Positions 35,471 to 44,497 of a stretch of DNA of 64,000 bases are shown here, piece after piece; positions within the stretch are counted from its first letter, which is position 1; the number at the start of each line of letters is the position of its first letter. Made by a program: the position numbers and the translations under genes. The notes under the pieces are model-generated. The model saw only the letters and a list, made by a program, of their open reading frames with translations, was not told the DNA's origin and ran no database searches. Source of the stretch: Solibacteraceae bacterium (lineage in GTDB: Bacteria; Acidobacteriota; Terriglobia; Bryobacterales; Bryobacteraceae); NCBI GenBank assembly GCA_026984795.1, contig JALSRK010000028.1, forward strand, positions 62,001 through 126,000. The letters run 5' to 3'.

Positions 35471-35759
35471 CGGCGGGCCGTTGGGTATAGGCGACTCCTG
35501 GCAAAAAAACCGCTCCGGGCTCACGCTGTGAGCTACCGGTCCCCGCACACTGAGGCTGGACTCCCCGAAGACGGCGCGTTCTGCCCTGCGAACTGCCCCT
35601 GAGGGCGGGGAGAGGACCGGGTCGCCGCCGCACGGTCCTCCGGGACGCGCCGTCGCGGGGAGTCCGGAATTCAGGGAAACGGAGGCGCCGCCATGCGGAG
35701 AATCTTGTGTGGGTTCTTGGCGCTGGCGGCTCGTCAGAAGACAGGCGGCGGGAGGAGTC

Positions 35760-36278
35760 ATGGTGAGAAACATTCGTGAAGCATTCGGCAATCCGGCGCG
35801 CATCGCGGCGCTCATCGCCTGCGCGGCGCTCGTGAACCAATACGCGCTGGCCGGCGTCGGCAAGATGAACGTGCGCTACCTCGGCGGCTCGTGGACCGAT
35901 GTCCGGCCGGGACAGGAAGGCAAGTTCCACTACACCGACAAGGGCATCGTGTTCCAGTGGAAGGGCACGGCGCCCCACTTGCTCCGCTACGACTCGATCA
36001 CGAGCATCGAGTACGGCCAGAAGGTCGGCCGCCGGATCGGCGCGACGATTGCGCTGGGCGTGACCACGCTCGGTCTGATGGCCTTGCCGCTGCTGCTCTC
36101 GAAGAAACGGAAGCACTTCGCCACCATCGGCTTCCGGGACGAAGACGGCGAGCGCCAGGCGCTGGTGCTCGAGTTCGGCAAGCGCGCCACCAAGGCGGCG
36201 CTGAACACCATGGCGTTGCGCTCGGGTATCGAGATCGAGTTCGAGAGCGAAGAGGCCAGGAAGCACTTCCGGCACTAG
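35760..36278 (+). CDS. Membrane protein of unknown function
   Basis: This protein of about 172 residues has an N-terminal hydrophobic stretch (about residues 13-32, probably a signal peptide or anchor) and a central membrane helix (IGATIALGVTTLGLMALPLLL, about 96-116). The segments between them look like a small PH-like or bacterial-SH3-like beta domain (VFQWKGTAPHLLRYDSITSI). The basic KKRKHF and an acidic C-terminus follow. GGAGGAG precedes ATG 35760. It follows the 750-nt low-content gap. No family is recognised. Confidence 0.65.
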   Translation: MVRNIREAFGNPARIAALIACAALVNQYALAGVGKMNVRYLGGSWTDVRPGQEGKFHYTDKGIVFQWKGTAPHLLRYDSITSIEYGQKVGRRIGATIALGVTTLGLMALPLLLSKKRKHFATIGFRDEDGERQALVLEFGKRATKAALNTMALRSGIEIEFESEEARKHFRH

Positions 36279-36311
36279 GCGCCCGGGGCGCGGCGGAACT
36301 CTCTGCGCGGA

Positions 36312-36317
36312 TATGAT
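36312..36317 (+). promoter_or_regulatory. Putative -10 box (TATGAT) of the GH2 gene
   Basis: TATGAT ends 12 nt before the ATG at 36330. No Shine-Dalgarno sequence is present in the gap. Confidence 0.35.
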
Positions 36318-36329
36318 CGTGTCGAGAAA

Positions 36330-39083
36330 ATGAAGCGCAGAGAGTTCCTTCTTTCAGCGAGCGCGGCGGCTGCTTCGAGCTGGTGGGCGGGCTGCTCCCG
36401 GGGGTCGGCTTCCGGCGAGCGGCTGCCGCTTGCCGGCGAGTGGCAGATCCACCTGGGCGCTTTCGAAGAGGCGCCCGCGGGGGGCTGGCCGGACCGCATC
36501 CGCTTGTCCGGCACCACGGACGAGGCGGGCTTCGGCGTCCAGACCCGGGGCGCCGCTCTGGGCTACCTGACCCGCGCCTGGAAATACATCGGGCCGTGCT
36601 GCTACCGGCGGGAGATCGAGATACCGGCCGGCTGGGCGGGGCGCTCCATCGTCCTGTTCCTGGAGCGCTGCCTCTGGCGCACGCGGGTGTGGGTGGACGG
36701 CCGGCCCGCAGGCACGCGCGACAGCCTGGCGACGCCCCACCAGTACGATCTCGGCCGCCTGGAGCCGGGGCGCCACGAGCTGGCCGTCGAGGTGGACAAC
36801 TCGCTGGCGGTCCTCATCGGCCTCTACGGGCACTCCTACACCGAGCACACGCAGTCGATCTGGAACGGCATCGTGGGGCGGATCGAGCTGCGCGCCCGGG
36901 GGGCGGCGTGGATCGAGAGCCTGCGGATCGACCCGGACGCCGCCGCCCGCAAAGTGCGGGTGCGCTGCCGCCTGCAGAGAGACGAAGACGCCCCGGGCCT
37001 CGGGCGGCTCCGCTTGAGCGTCCGCGCGGCGGGCGGGGGCCGGGTTCTGGCCGAAGAGGCGCTCGAGGTGGATTCGAGCGGCGCGGCTGCGGCGGCGCTC
37101 GAGCTCGGCAGCGGGGCCCGGCTCTGGGACGAGTTCTCGCCGGCGCTCTACGAGCTCGAGGCGTCGTTGACTGGTCCGGACGGGGACCTCTTCGACCGCC
37201 GGAGCGAGCGCTTCGGCCTCCGCGAACTGGGCGCGCGGGACGGCCGCGTCACCTTGAACGGCCGGGGGTTGATGCTGCGGGGGACGCTCGAGTGCTGCAT
37301 CTTCCCCCGCACCGGCTATCCGCCTACCGACGTCGAGTCCTGGCGGCGCCTGATCGCCAAGGCCCGGGACTACGGCCTGAACCACCTCCGCTTCCACTCC
37401 TGGTGCCCGCCGGAGGCGGCGTTCGATGCGGCCGACGAGGCCGGCTTCCTCTTGCAGGTGGAGACGCCGCTGTGGATCGACAAATGGATGGGCGAGCGCA
37501 CGATCCTGAAGACCGAGGAACTGCCGGAGCGGCTGCCGAAGCCCTTCGGCGAGGATCCGGAGGTCGTCGAGTTCATCGAGGCCGAGTTCCGCCGGATTCT
37601 CGAGACCTACGGCAACCACCCGTCGTTCGCCATCCTGTGCGTGGGCAACGAGATCTGCGGCGACTACGAGCTGCTGGGCCGGATGATCGGCGAGGCGAAG
37701 CGGCGGGATGCGCGGCGGCTCTACACGTGCTCCACCGCCCGCCGCCACATGCCCCAGGACGACGTCTACGTCACCCACGCGACGAAGGGGGGCCGCGTGC
37801 GGGGCATCCTCGGCGGCGGGACGTCCCGTGACTTCCGCCAGGCGGCCCAGGCGGTTTCGACACCGGTGATCTCGCACGAGATCGGCCAATGGGTGACCCA
37901 CCCGGACTACGGCGAGCTGCCGCGGTACACCGGGCCGCTCCGGCCCCGGAGCCTGGAGCTCTACCGCAAGCGGCTGGCCGAGAACGGCATGCTCGAGCAG
38001 GCCGCCGACTTCCAGCGGGCCTCCGGGCGTTTCGCCTGGAAGCTGTACAAGGAGGAGATCGAGGCGGCGATGCGGACGCCGCTGGCCGGGTTCCAGCTCC
38101 TGCAGTTGCAGGACTATCCGGGCCAAGGCGAGGCGCTGGTGGGCCTGCTCGATGCGTTCTGGCATTCCAAAGGCATCCTCGAGCCGCAGGAGTTCCGGCG
38201 TTTCTGTTCGGCTACGGTCCCTCTGGCGCGCCTGGAGAAGTTCCTCTGGCGGGGCGGCGAGCGATTCGAGGCCGGGGCCGAGGTGGGCCACTACGGGGCC
38301 GCGGACATCGAGGACGCCGTAGTGGACTGGAAGATCCGCGACGGCTACGGAGAAGTCACCGCCGCGGGCGCTTTCCCGGCGCGGAACCTGCCCACCGGGG
38401 CGCTGACCGCCGTGGGGCAAGTGAGGTTCGAGCTGCCCAGCGTCGCTTTCGCTGGCCGGTGGAACCTGGGGCTTTCGGTCCGGGGAACCGCAGCGGCGAA
38501 CGGTTGGGACTTCTGGGTCTTCCCGGACCAGCTCCGGACCGCGGAAGGCGACGCCGTCGTCGCCCGCAGCTTCGGCGCAGCGCGCCAGGCGCTCGAAGCC
38601 GGCCGGAAGGTGCTGCTCGTGGCCGCGGGCCTGGAGGAGAGCGAAACTGTCCGGGCCACGCGCTTCCTGCCGGTCTTCTGGTCCTTCGCCATGTTTTCCT
38701 CGCAGCCCGGCGTGCTGGGGCTGCTGTGCGATCCTGAGCACCCCGCCCTGGCCGGTTTTCCCACTGAAGACCATTGCGACTGGCAGTGGCGCGAGCTGAT
38801 GGACGGGGGGCGGTCCATCGTTCTGAACGCAGCGCCGCCGGAGCTGCGGCCCATCGTTCAGCCGATCGACGACTTCCACCGGGCCGACAAGCTGGGGGCC
38901 GTCTTCGAGGCGAGGGTGGGGGAAGGGAAGCTGCTCGTCTGCAGCTTCGACATCGAGAGGGATCTGGAGAACCGCCTCGCCGCCCGGCAGCTCCGCCACA
39001 GCCTGCTCAGCTACATGAATTCGCCGGACTTCGAGCCCCAGGCGGAGTTGGATGCCGCTTTGCTGGGGCGGCTTCTCTCTTGA
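36330..39083 (+). CDS. Glycoside hydrolase family 2 enzyme (Tat lipoprotein-like leader)
   Basis: This 917-residue GH2 enzyme has a twin-arginine leader (MKRREFLLSASAAAASSWW) followed by AGC, so it is probably an exported lipoprotein. The jelly-roll sugar-binding domain (residues about 40-190, YRREIEIPAGWAGRSIVLF) and an immunoglobulin-like domain precede the TIM barrel. The acid/base Glu is in ILCVGNEICG (about residue 441) and the nucleophile in PVISHEIGQW (about residue 517). A C-terminal beta-rich region follows. The substrate could be a beta-galactoside, beta-mannoside or beta-glucuronide; the sequence does not decide. Confidence 0.87.
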   Translation: MKRREFLLSASAAAASSWWAGCSRGSASGERLPLAGEWQIHLGAFEEAPAGGWPDRIRLSGTTDEAGFGVQTRGAALGYLTRAWKYIGPCCYRREIEIPAGWAGRSIVLFLERCLWRTRVWVDGRPAGTRDSLATPHQYDLGRLEPGRHELAVEVDNSLAVLIGLYGHSYTEHTQSIWNGIVGRIELRARGAAWIESLRIDPDAAARKVRVRCRLQRDEDAPGLGRLRLSVRAAGGGRVLAEEALEVDSSGAAAAALELGSGARLWDEFSPALYELEASLTGPDGDLFDRRSERFGLRELGARDGRVTLNGRGLMLRGTLECCIFPRTGYPPTDVESWRRLIAKARDYGLNHLRFHSWCPPEAAFDAADEAGFLLQVETPLWIDKWMGERTILKTEELPERLPKPFGEDPEVVEFIEAEFRRILETYGNHPSFAILCVGNEICGDYELLGRMIGEAKRRDARRLYTCSTARRHMPQDDVYVTHATKGGRVRGILGGGTSRDFRQAAQAVSTPVISHEIGQWVTHPDYGELPRYTGPLRPRSLELYRKRLAENGMLEQAADFQRASGRFAWKLYKEEIEAAMRTPLAGFQLLQLQDYPGQGEALVGLLDAFWHSKGILEPQEFRRFCSATVPLARLEKFLWRGGERFEAGAEVGHYGAADIEDAVVDWKIRDGYGEVTAAGAFPARNLPTGALTAVGQVRFELPSVAFAGRWNLGLSVRGTAAANGWDFWVFPDQLRTAEGDAVVARSFGAARQALEAGRKVLLVAAGLEESETVRATRFLPVFWSFAMFSSQPGVLGLLCDPEHPALAGFPTEDHCDWQWRELMDGGRSIVLNAAPPELRPIVQPIDDFHRADKLGAVFEARVGEGKLLVCSFDIERDLENRLAARQLRHSLLSYMNSPDFEPQAELDAALLGRLLS

Positions 39084-39149
39084 CGGGCGACGGTGGCCTT
39101 GGCGCCGTCCGCGCTGGGCGGTCAGCGGCCCGAGGGGTACGCCGCCGGC

Positions 39150-40784
39150 TCAGCAGCCGCCGCAGGTGAACTTGCCGCAGCCGTTTCCGGCGGCCGGCAA
39201 CGGCGTGGAGAACTCCTTCTCGATCTTCTCGCGGAAGGTCGGCCCGCCGTTGTAGGCGCAGAAGGGATAGATGCGGCCGTTGGGGGCGGCGTAGTGGATC
39301 ACGCAGCGCTTCACCCGCTCGATGTCGTAGTTGTAGTGGTCCATGAAGTGCATTCCGGCCACCATGAGGGTCTTGAAGGTGAAGCCCTTCTTCTCGGCCT
39401 CGCCGCGCCCGTAACGCTTGTCCGTCAGGCCCTGCAGCGTCTGGAGGAACTTGGCGAAGGTGAGGCCCTCGGGGGCGCGGTCCTCGTGGAAGTGCCGCTT
39501 GAACTTCGACCAGAGGTTGATCTTGGTGAACAGCTTCACCCGGGCCTTGGAGGCCTTCCGAGACATCAGGTCCATGTCCTGCAGGAAGGCGCCGACGTCC
39601 ACGAACCGGGTGACCGGGGTGGCGCGCTTGTGCTGATCGACGAACAGATAGGTGCCCAGCGAGCAATGCGGGTGGGGCGTCAGGTGGGTGGTCATCTCGC
39701 CCCGGAGCGCGCTGACGAGTTTCGAGAAGGGCGCCACGCAAGCCAGCGGGAACCAATCTTCGTAGGGATCGCAAATGCCCGTCTGCCGGTGGACGTCGTG
39801 GGCGAAGTCCGACATCGTGTAGCGCTTCTGCTCCAGTTCGCGGCGGTTGATGCGCCCCGTGAAGGCGACCGGCTGGTAGCTGATGGCGCTAATGACATCG
39901 ATGTTGTCGATGGCGAACTTGAGGATGTCGCCCACCTCGTGGTCGTTGAAGCCCTTGACGATGGTGGGTACCAGGCAGATCTTCATCCCCGCCTTGCGGA
40001 TGTTCTCGATGGCCTTGAGCTTGGTTTCCATGAGCCGCTGGCCGCGGGTGCGGAGATAGATGTCGTCGGTGACGCCGTCGAACTGGAGGTAGATGGTGTG
40101 CAGCCCGGCCTCCTTGCTCTTCTCGGCGAACTCGAGGTCGGCGAACAGGATGCCGTTCGAGGCGCACTGGATGTGGGAGAAGCCCATCTCCTTGGCCATC
40201 CGCAGAGCGTCGAACCAGGTGGAGGCGATGGTCGGCTCGCCGCCGGAGAACTGCACGATACGGCCGGCCACCGGGCGCTCGTCGCGCAGCGCCTGGAGCA
40301 TTTTGCGGACGTGCTCCTTGTCCGGTTCGTAGAGATAGCCCTGGACGTTGGCGTTGGCGAAGCAGACCGGGCAGGTCAGGTTGCAGCGGTTCGTCAGATC
40401 GACGTTCGCCAGGCCGGTGTGGGAGGTGTGCATCGAGCAGAGGCCGCAGTCGGTGGGGCACTCGGTGGCGTCCGGCACCGCCGGGTTCTCGACGCCCCGG
40501 TTGTCGCCGAAGGTCCATTCCTCCATCTTCCGGTAGAGCTTGGCGTCCGAGTAGACGGTGTCCTTGAAGAAGCCGTGCTCGGGGCAGGTCTTCTCCATCA
40601 CCACCTTGCCGTCCTCTTCGCTGAGGACCGCTTCGATGATCTTCGAGCATTCCGGACACAGCGATTGGGTGATCTTCGGCAGCCCCTTGGGCACGGGCTT
40701 GATGGGGGCTCCGGTGTAGGTGGTCTCCGGCTGCAGGATGTGGAAACCTTCGGCCTTCTTCGGGGCGAATGCTTGGGTGCTCAT
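39150..40784 (-). CDS. Tes-like radical SAM enzyme (tetraether lipid synthase family)
   Basis: This 544-residue radical SAM protein resembles archaeal MJ0619/Tes, which joins lipid tails through C-C bonds to form membrane-spanning tetraethers. The N-terminal cysteines appear in SLCPECSKIIEAV, KTCPEHGFF and ECPTDCGLCSMHTSHTGLAN. The SAM-cluster motif is NRCNLTCPVCFANAN (Cys 134, 138 and 141), followed by FSGGEPT and YLQFDGVTDDIYL. More Cys occur in GICDPYEDWF, the C-terminal FCAYNGG and the final CGKFTCGGC. GGAGG precedes ATG 40784. The neighbours are unrelated, so lipid cross-linking is inferred from sequence alone; related enzymes are implicated in bacterial iso-diabolic acid formation. Confidence 0.8.
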   Translation of the reverse strand: MSTQAFAPKKAEGFHILQPETTYTGAPIKPVPKGLPKITQSLCPECSKIIEAVLSEEDGKVVMEKTCPEHGFFKDTVYSDAKLYRKMEEWTFGDNRGVENPAVPDATECPTDCGLCSMHTSHTGLANVDLTNRCNLTCPVCFANANVQGYLYEPDKEHVRKMLQALRDERPVAGRIVQFSGGEPTIASTWFDALRMAKEMGFSHIQCASNGILFADLEFAEKSKEAGLHTIYLQFDGVTDDIYLRTRGQRLMETKLKAIENIRKAGMKICLVPTIVKGFNDHEVGDILKFAIDNIDVISAISYQPVAFTGRINRRELEQKRYTMSDFAHDVHRQTGICDPYEDWFPLACVAPFSKLVSALRGEMTTHLTPHPHCSLGTYLFVDQHKRATPVTRFVDVGAFLQDMDLMSRKASKARVKLFTKINLWSKFKRHFHEDRAPEGLTFAKFLQTLQGLTDKRYGRGEAEKKGFTFKTLMVAGMHFMDHYNYDIERVKRCVIHYAAPNGRIYPFCAYNGGPTFREKIEKEFSTPLPAAGNGCGKFTCGGC

Positions 40785-41033
40785 GAGTCGAACCTCCGCT
40801 TGTCCAGGGTTGCTGATGCAGGTTTCTGATCGCTGGATGGCCGGAGCGCACGTGCGCCCCCTTGCCACCCGTTAAGTCTAATCGAGTAAACGCCTTAGGC
40901 CAAAGGATCCGCAGCCAGCGGCGGGATTCGCGAGGCGAATTGCGAGAATCAGGCCTGAATAGAGATTCTTTACCGGGGCGTACAGTTTTCCCCGGCTCCG
41001 GCGGCCGGCGCTGCACGGATCCCCGCGGTCCAA

Positions 41034-41039
41034 TAGACT
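41034..41039 (+). promoter_or_regulatory. Putative -10 box (TAGACT) of the DUF1080 gene
   Basis: TAGACT ends 9 nt before the ATG at 41049, with no Shine-Dalgarno sequence in the gap. Confidence 0.3.
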
Positions 41040-41048
41040 GGAACCGGT

Positions 41049-41936
41049 ATGGCTCGCTTGTACAGTCTCTTCCCTCACCGCCGTTCCGGGGTGATTCTGG
41101 TTGCGGCGGCGCTTTCGCTGGCAGCAGGGACGGCCCCCGCCCAACCGAGCCAGCCCAAGGATCCCTGCGCCCGGACGGCGCCGCGGGGCTATTCCGACAC
41201 GCCGGTGTTGCCGGGGCAGAGGTGGAAGGTTCACGACATCAAGCGGCCCACGCCGCGCCGGGTGACGCCGGGCGCGATCGCCCTGCCGGTCCCGCCGCCC
41301 TCGGACGCCATCGTGCTGTTCGACGGCAAGGATCTGTCGGCGCACTGGTGGCAGCGGCCCAAGCGGGGGCCGGACCGGGGCAAGCTCGTCGAGCCGAACT
41401 GGATCGTCCGGGACGGTTACGCCGAAGTGCGCCCGGGCTCCGGGCACCTGATCAGCAAGGAGAAGTTCGGCGACGTGCAGTTGCACGTGGAGTGGATGGT
41501 TCCGGCCGAACCCTGCGGATCGTCCCAGTGGCGGGGAAATAGCGGCATCATGCTGATGAGCCGTTACGAGATCCAGATTCTGGATTCGGTGGACAATCCC
41601 ACCTACGCCGACGGGCAGGCCGGCGCGATCTACGGCCAGTGGCCGCCGCTGGTGAACGCATCCCGGCGGGGCGGCGAGTGGCAAAGCTTCGACATCGTCT
41701 TCGAGGCCCCGAGGTTCGACGGGAACAAGCTGGTCCGGCCGGCCTACGTGACGGTGTTCCACAACGGCGTGCTGATCCACCACCATCAGAAGATCATCGG
41801 TCCGGTGGCCCACCGCAGATGGCGGAAGTACGAGCCGCACGGAGCCGAGGAACCGCTGCTGCTGCAGGATCACGGGGTGCCCGTCCGGTTCCGGAACATC
41901 TGGATCCGCCGCCTGAACGGCTACGACGAGCCGTAA
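41049..41936 (+). CDS. Secreted DUF1080 (3-keto-disaccharide hydrolase-like) protein
   Basis: This 295-residue protein has a signal peptide (ending TAPAQ, about residue 32) and one DUF1080 domain of the concanavalin-like lectin/glucanase fold. Characteristic elements are IVLFDGKDLSAHW, EPNWIVRDGYAEV, GDVQLHVEWMVP, NSGIMLMSRYEIQILDS and VPVRFRNIWIRRL. Members of this family hydrolyse 3-keto-glycosides. Its preceding 265-nt gap separates it from the divergent Tes-like gene and holds no further gene that I can see. Confidence 0.88.
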   Translation: MARLYSLFPHRRSGVILVAAALSLAAGTAPAQPSQPKDPCARTAPRGYSDTPVLPGQRWKVHDIKRPTPRRVTPGAIALPVPPPSDAIVLFDGKDLSAHWWQRPKRGPDRGKLVEPNWIVRDGYAEVRPGSGHLISKEKFGDVQLHVEWMVPAEPCGSSQWRGNSGIMLMSRYEIQILDSVDNPTYADGQAGAIYGQWPPLVNASRRGGEWQSFDIVFEAPRFDGNKLVRPAYVTVFHNGVLIHHHQKIIGPVAHRRWRKYEPHGAEEPLLLQDHGVPVRFRNIWIRRLNGYDEP

Positions 41937-41947
41937 CCGGGTGGCGA

Positions 41948-42250
41948 TCACTTGGGCGGGAAGATCTCTTTGGTAAGGTCTTCGCCCGGACCTTTCGGCC
42001 GGCGCGAGAAGAAGAAACCGGCAGCCCAGGCCGCGGCGGAGGTGCCATAAGCAGCGCCGGCGAACAAGTCGGTGCCCGCGCCCCATTGCAGGGCGGCGGC
42101 GGCCACCAGCGTGCGGATGGTCCAACTCATGGTTCCCATGCCGCGGCGGGCCGGCCGACCGTGGCGGCCCACCGCGCGTCCCCACATGTAGGCGAAGCCG
42201 ACGCACATCAGCCCCAGGAGCACCCGCAGGATCCAGAAGCGTGCCGGCAT
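41948..42250 (-). CDS. Small membrane protein of unknown function
   Basis: This 100-residue protein has two or three hydrophobic segments (FWILRVLLGLMCVGFAYMWG, TIRTLVAAAALQWGAG and AAYGTSAAAWAAGFFF) with an Arg-rich loop (GRHGRPARRG) between the first two. It ends in a charged tail (PKGPGEDLTKEIFPPK). The ATG at 42250 gives the full first helix; a longer frame to 42442 overlaps the divergent methyltransferase gene. No family is recognised. Confidence 0.6.
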   Translation of the reverse strand: MPARFWILRVLLGLMCVGFAYMWGRAVGRHGRPARRGMGTMSWTIRTLVAAAALQWGAGTDLFAGAAYGTSAAAWAAGFFFSRRPKGPGEDLTKEIFPPK

Positions 42251-42368
42251 GCTATTACTGTACGCCGCCCCAGTTCGGCAAGCCAACCGGGGTGGAACGG
42301 GCGGTGTTTTCGGGCAGAATGGTCGGTTTTGCCGCCGCTGGCGGGCGTCGCAGAATAGAAGAAACGGC

Positions 42369-43358
42369 ATGTTGGACGAGGTGCGGCATCGGATTATCCA
42401 GGTGCGGTTCCGCGCTGACGCATGGCGGAGCCGCCTGCTCAAGCCCGGTACGCGCGAATACGATCGCCGGGCGGACCAGGAACTGGAGCACTATCGGGCC
42501 AAGTTCTCCGCCGCCGGCCGGCTGTTCGAGCCGGCGCCCCCAGTCTGGGACGAGATGCAGCGCCGGGCGGCTGTCCTCATCCGCCGCGCCACCGGCTATG
42601 ATCTGCCCGGCTATGTCGCCTCGCGGCTGAGGGCGCGGAAGCAGCCGCGGATGATCTCGCTGGGTTCCGGGGCCGGCGGCGTGGAGCTGGCGATCGCCCG
42701 GCAGGCGCGTCACGCTGAGATCGTTTGCCTGGATCTGAACCGGGAGCTGCTCGAGATGGCCCGGCGGGCGGCGCAGCAGGAGGGGTTGAACATCGAAGTC
42801 CGGCAGGCGGATCTGAACCTGGTGGAGCTGCCGGAGAAGGCGTTCGATCTGGTCTTCTGCCACGCCTCGCTGCACCATGTCCTCGAACTGGAGCATGTCG
42901 TCGAGCAGATCCGGCGCACGCTACGGCCCGGCGGCGAGCTGGTGATCGTCGAGATCGTCACCAGGAACGGGTATCGCATGTGGCCGGAGACGCGCCGCGT
43001 GGCCCAGGCGATCTTTCGCACTCTGCCGGAGCGCTACCGGGTGAACCACACGGCGTATCCGGAGCCCCGTGTGGACCAGCGGCTGTGGGAATCGGACACG
43101 CGGGCCACCGGCATGGAGTGCTTGCGCTCCGAAGAGATCGTTCCACTGCTCGACGGCGCCTTCGAGCCCGTGCATTCGGTGCCGCACTTCTCCCTGTGCC
43201 GGCGCTTCTTCGACACCATGTACGGGCCCAACTACGATCTGGCCCGGCCGCTGGACCGGGCCATCGCCGATTGGATCTGGGAGCTGGACCGGCACTATCT
43301 GGAATCAGGCCGGTTGCGGGGCGAAACACTCTTCGGGGTGTGGCGCTTGCCCGAGTGA
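42369..43358 (+). CDS. Class I SAM-dependent methyltransferase
   Basis: This protein of about 329 residues has a Rossmann-type methyltransferase domain. The SAM motif I is MISLGSGAGGVELAIARQAR, motif II ends in VCLDLNRELLEMARR, and motif IV/post-IV reads FDLVFCHASLHHVLELEHV followed by LRPGGELVIVEI. Helical extensions lie on both sides, and the C-terminal 130 residues may form the substrate site. ATG 42369 is chosen because the frame upstream overlaps the divergent small gene. The methyl acceptor is unknown. Confidence 0.85.
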   Translation: MLDEVRHRIIQVRFRADAWRSRLLKPGTREYDRRADQELEHYRAKFSAAGRLFEPAPPVWDEMQRRAAVLIRRATGYDLPGYVASRLRARKQPRMISLGSGAGGVELAIARQARHAEIVCLDLNRELLEMARRAAQQEGLNIEVRQADLNLVELPEKAFDLVFCHASLHHVLELEHVVEQIRRTLRPGGELVIVEIVTRNGYRMWPETRRVAQAIFRTLPERYRVNHTAYPEPRVDQRLWESDTRATGMECLRSEEIVPLLDGAFEPVHSVPHFSLCRRFFDTMYGPNYDLARPLDRAIADWIWELDRHYLESGRLRGETLFGVWRLPE

Positions 43359-43371
43359 CCCGGAGCCTCGC

Positions 43372-43390
43372 GGGGGCCGTGCGGGCCCCC
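43372..43390. terminator. GC-rich hairpin between convergent genes
   Basis: GGGGGCC (43372-43378) and GGCCCCC (43384-43390) form a 7-bp stem with a 5-nt loop between the convergent methyltransferase and cytochrome genes. No T run follows on either strand, so it is a weak or bidirectional terminator at best. Confidence 0.45.
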
Positions 43391-43431
43391 GGCCGCAGGG
43401 CCGGCTCTGTGGAACGTCTACCCTCGGCGCA

Positions 43432-43785
43432 TCAGAGGGTCTTTAGATAGGCGACCAGATCATCTTTCTCTTCAGCGGTCAGGAGGTCTTCGTAGGCCGG
43501 CATCCCGCTGCCGCCCTTATTGATCACCTCTCTGATGTTCTTTTCGGTGGCCGCCTTGCCGTTGTGAAGCTTTTCCTTCTTGAACAGGCCTTTCAGCCCC
43601 GGCCCCATCTTCTTCTCCTTCTTGTCCGGGTAATGACATACGGAGCATTGCTGGAAGACTTCTTTCCCCTTCTCCGCGTCTCCCTTTTCCGCCTCGCCTT
43701 TAGCGGATAGCGCTACCGGGGCCATGATCAACGCCGCCGCCAGCGCTCCGGCAAGAATCTGGGGTATGTGCTTCAATTCGACCAC
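43432..43785 (-). CDS. Single-haem cytochrome c
   Basis: This 117-residue exported class I cytochrome c has a signal peptide (residues about 8-27, ending VALSAKG). The haem motif QQCSVCHYP follows, and the axial Met is probably in GSGMPAYEDLL. The C-terminal helix LTAEEKDDLVAYLKTL is typical. A Lys/Glu-rich spacer (KGEAEKGDAEKGKE) precedes the haem site. It would transfer electrons in the periplasm and be matured by the Ccm system encoded at 52331-58989. Confidence 0.9.
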   Translation of the reverse strand: MVELKHIPQILAGALAAALIMAPVALSAKGEAEKGDAEKGKEVFQQCSVCHYPDKKEKKMGPGLKGLFKKEKLHNGKAATEKNIREVINKGGSGMPAYEDLLTAEEKDDLVAYLKTL

Positions 43786-43810
43786 CTCCTCATGGGATTC
43801 CGAACTCGAT

Positions 43811-43816
43811 TACAAT
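43811..43816 (+). promoter_or_regulatory. Putative -10 box (TACAAT) of the gene at 43824
   Basis: TACAAT ends 7 nt before the GTG at 43824, again consistent with a leaderless transcript. Confidence 0.4.
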
Positions 43817-43823
43817 CATCGAG

Positions 43824-44480
43824 GTGCAGCCCGCTGTCCTGTTGTTCGCCAAGGCGCCCGTACCCGGCAGAGTGAAGACTCGCCTTCTGGGGCGGCTGGA
43901 TCCGGCCGCCACGGCCGCCTTCCACGCCGCTTGCGTCTCGGACCTTCTCGATGCTCTCGCCGCTTCAGCGCTCGGCGCCGATGTGGAACTGCACTGCGAT
44001 ACTTCAACAGATGCATGGGCCGGTTTCGGAGTTGCAACAAGGCTGCAGGTTCGCGGCGACCTGGGATGCAAGATGCTCGCGGCGCTCAGCCAATCCCTCG
44101 CCCGGGGCCGTCCCCGAGTCGTCATCCTGGGCAGCGACGTTCCGGATCTGCCGGCGGCGCATGTCGAGGAGTTGCTCGGGATCGACGCCGACGTTGCATT
44201 CGGCCCTGCTGAGGACGGCGGCTACTATGCCATCTCCTGCCGCCGCTCGGATCCCCGAATGTTCGATCGGGTGGACTGGTCCACCGGCGAGGAGCTCGAA
44301 CAGACCATCGCCGCTTGCCGAAGGTGCGGCCTGACGGTGGCTACCGGCCCCAGTTGGCACGACGTGGATACCCCGGCGGACCTGGAGCGTCTCGCCCGCT
44401 CGCCGGGGTTGCGTCGCCACACCAGGGAATGGTTCAAGCAGTACGCCCCGGAACTGCTTCAGCGCCCCGGCGGGGCCTGA
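43824..44480 (+). CDS. TIGR04282/DUF2064-type glycosyltransferase-like protein
   Basis: This 218-residue GT-A-like nucleotide-sugar or nucleotidyl transferase fold has the family opening LLFAKAPVPGRVKTRLL, the central LGSDVPDLPAAHVEE and FGPAEDGGYYAISC, and the terminal WHDVDTPADLERL. TIGR04282 members are labelled as arsenosugar biosynthesis glycosyltransferases because of their genomic context. The ArsA-like gene follows 23 nt later, though that may be coincidence. GTG 43824 is preceded by a TACAAT hexamer and no Shine-Dalgarno sequence. Confidence 0.82.
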   Translation: MQPAVLLFAKAPVPGRVKTRLLGRLDPAATAAFHAACVSDLLDALAASALGADVELHCDTSTDAWAGFGVATRLQVRGDLGCKMLAALSQSLARGRPRVVILGSDVPDLPAAHVEELLGIDADVAFGPAEDGGYYAISCRRSDPRMFDRVDWSTGEELEQTIAACRRCGLTVATGPSWHDVDTPADLERLARSPGLRRHTREWFKQYAPELLQRPGGA

Positions 44481-44491
44481 GCTCCGGCCCG

Positions 44492-44497
44492 TACAAT
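44492..44497 (+). promoter_or_regulatory. Putative -10 box (TACAAT) of the ArsA-like gene
   Basis: TACAAT ends 6 nt before the ATG at 44504, with no Shine-Dalgarno sequence in the gap. Confidence 0.4.

Noticed and set aside
35276-35602. Plus-strand ORF in the 35 kb gap
   Set aside because: It is antisense to the decayed copy at 35237-35470 and has no signal or domain.
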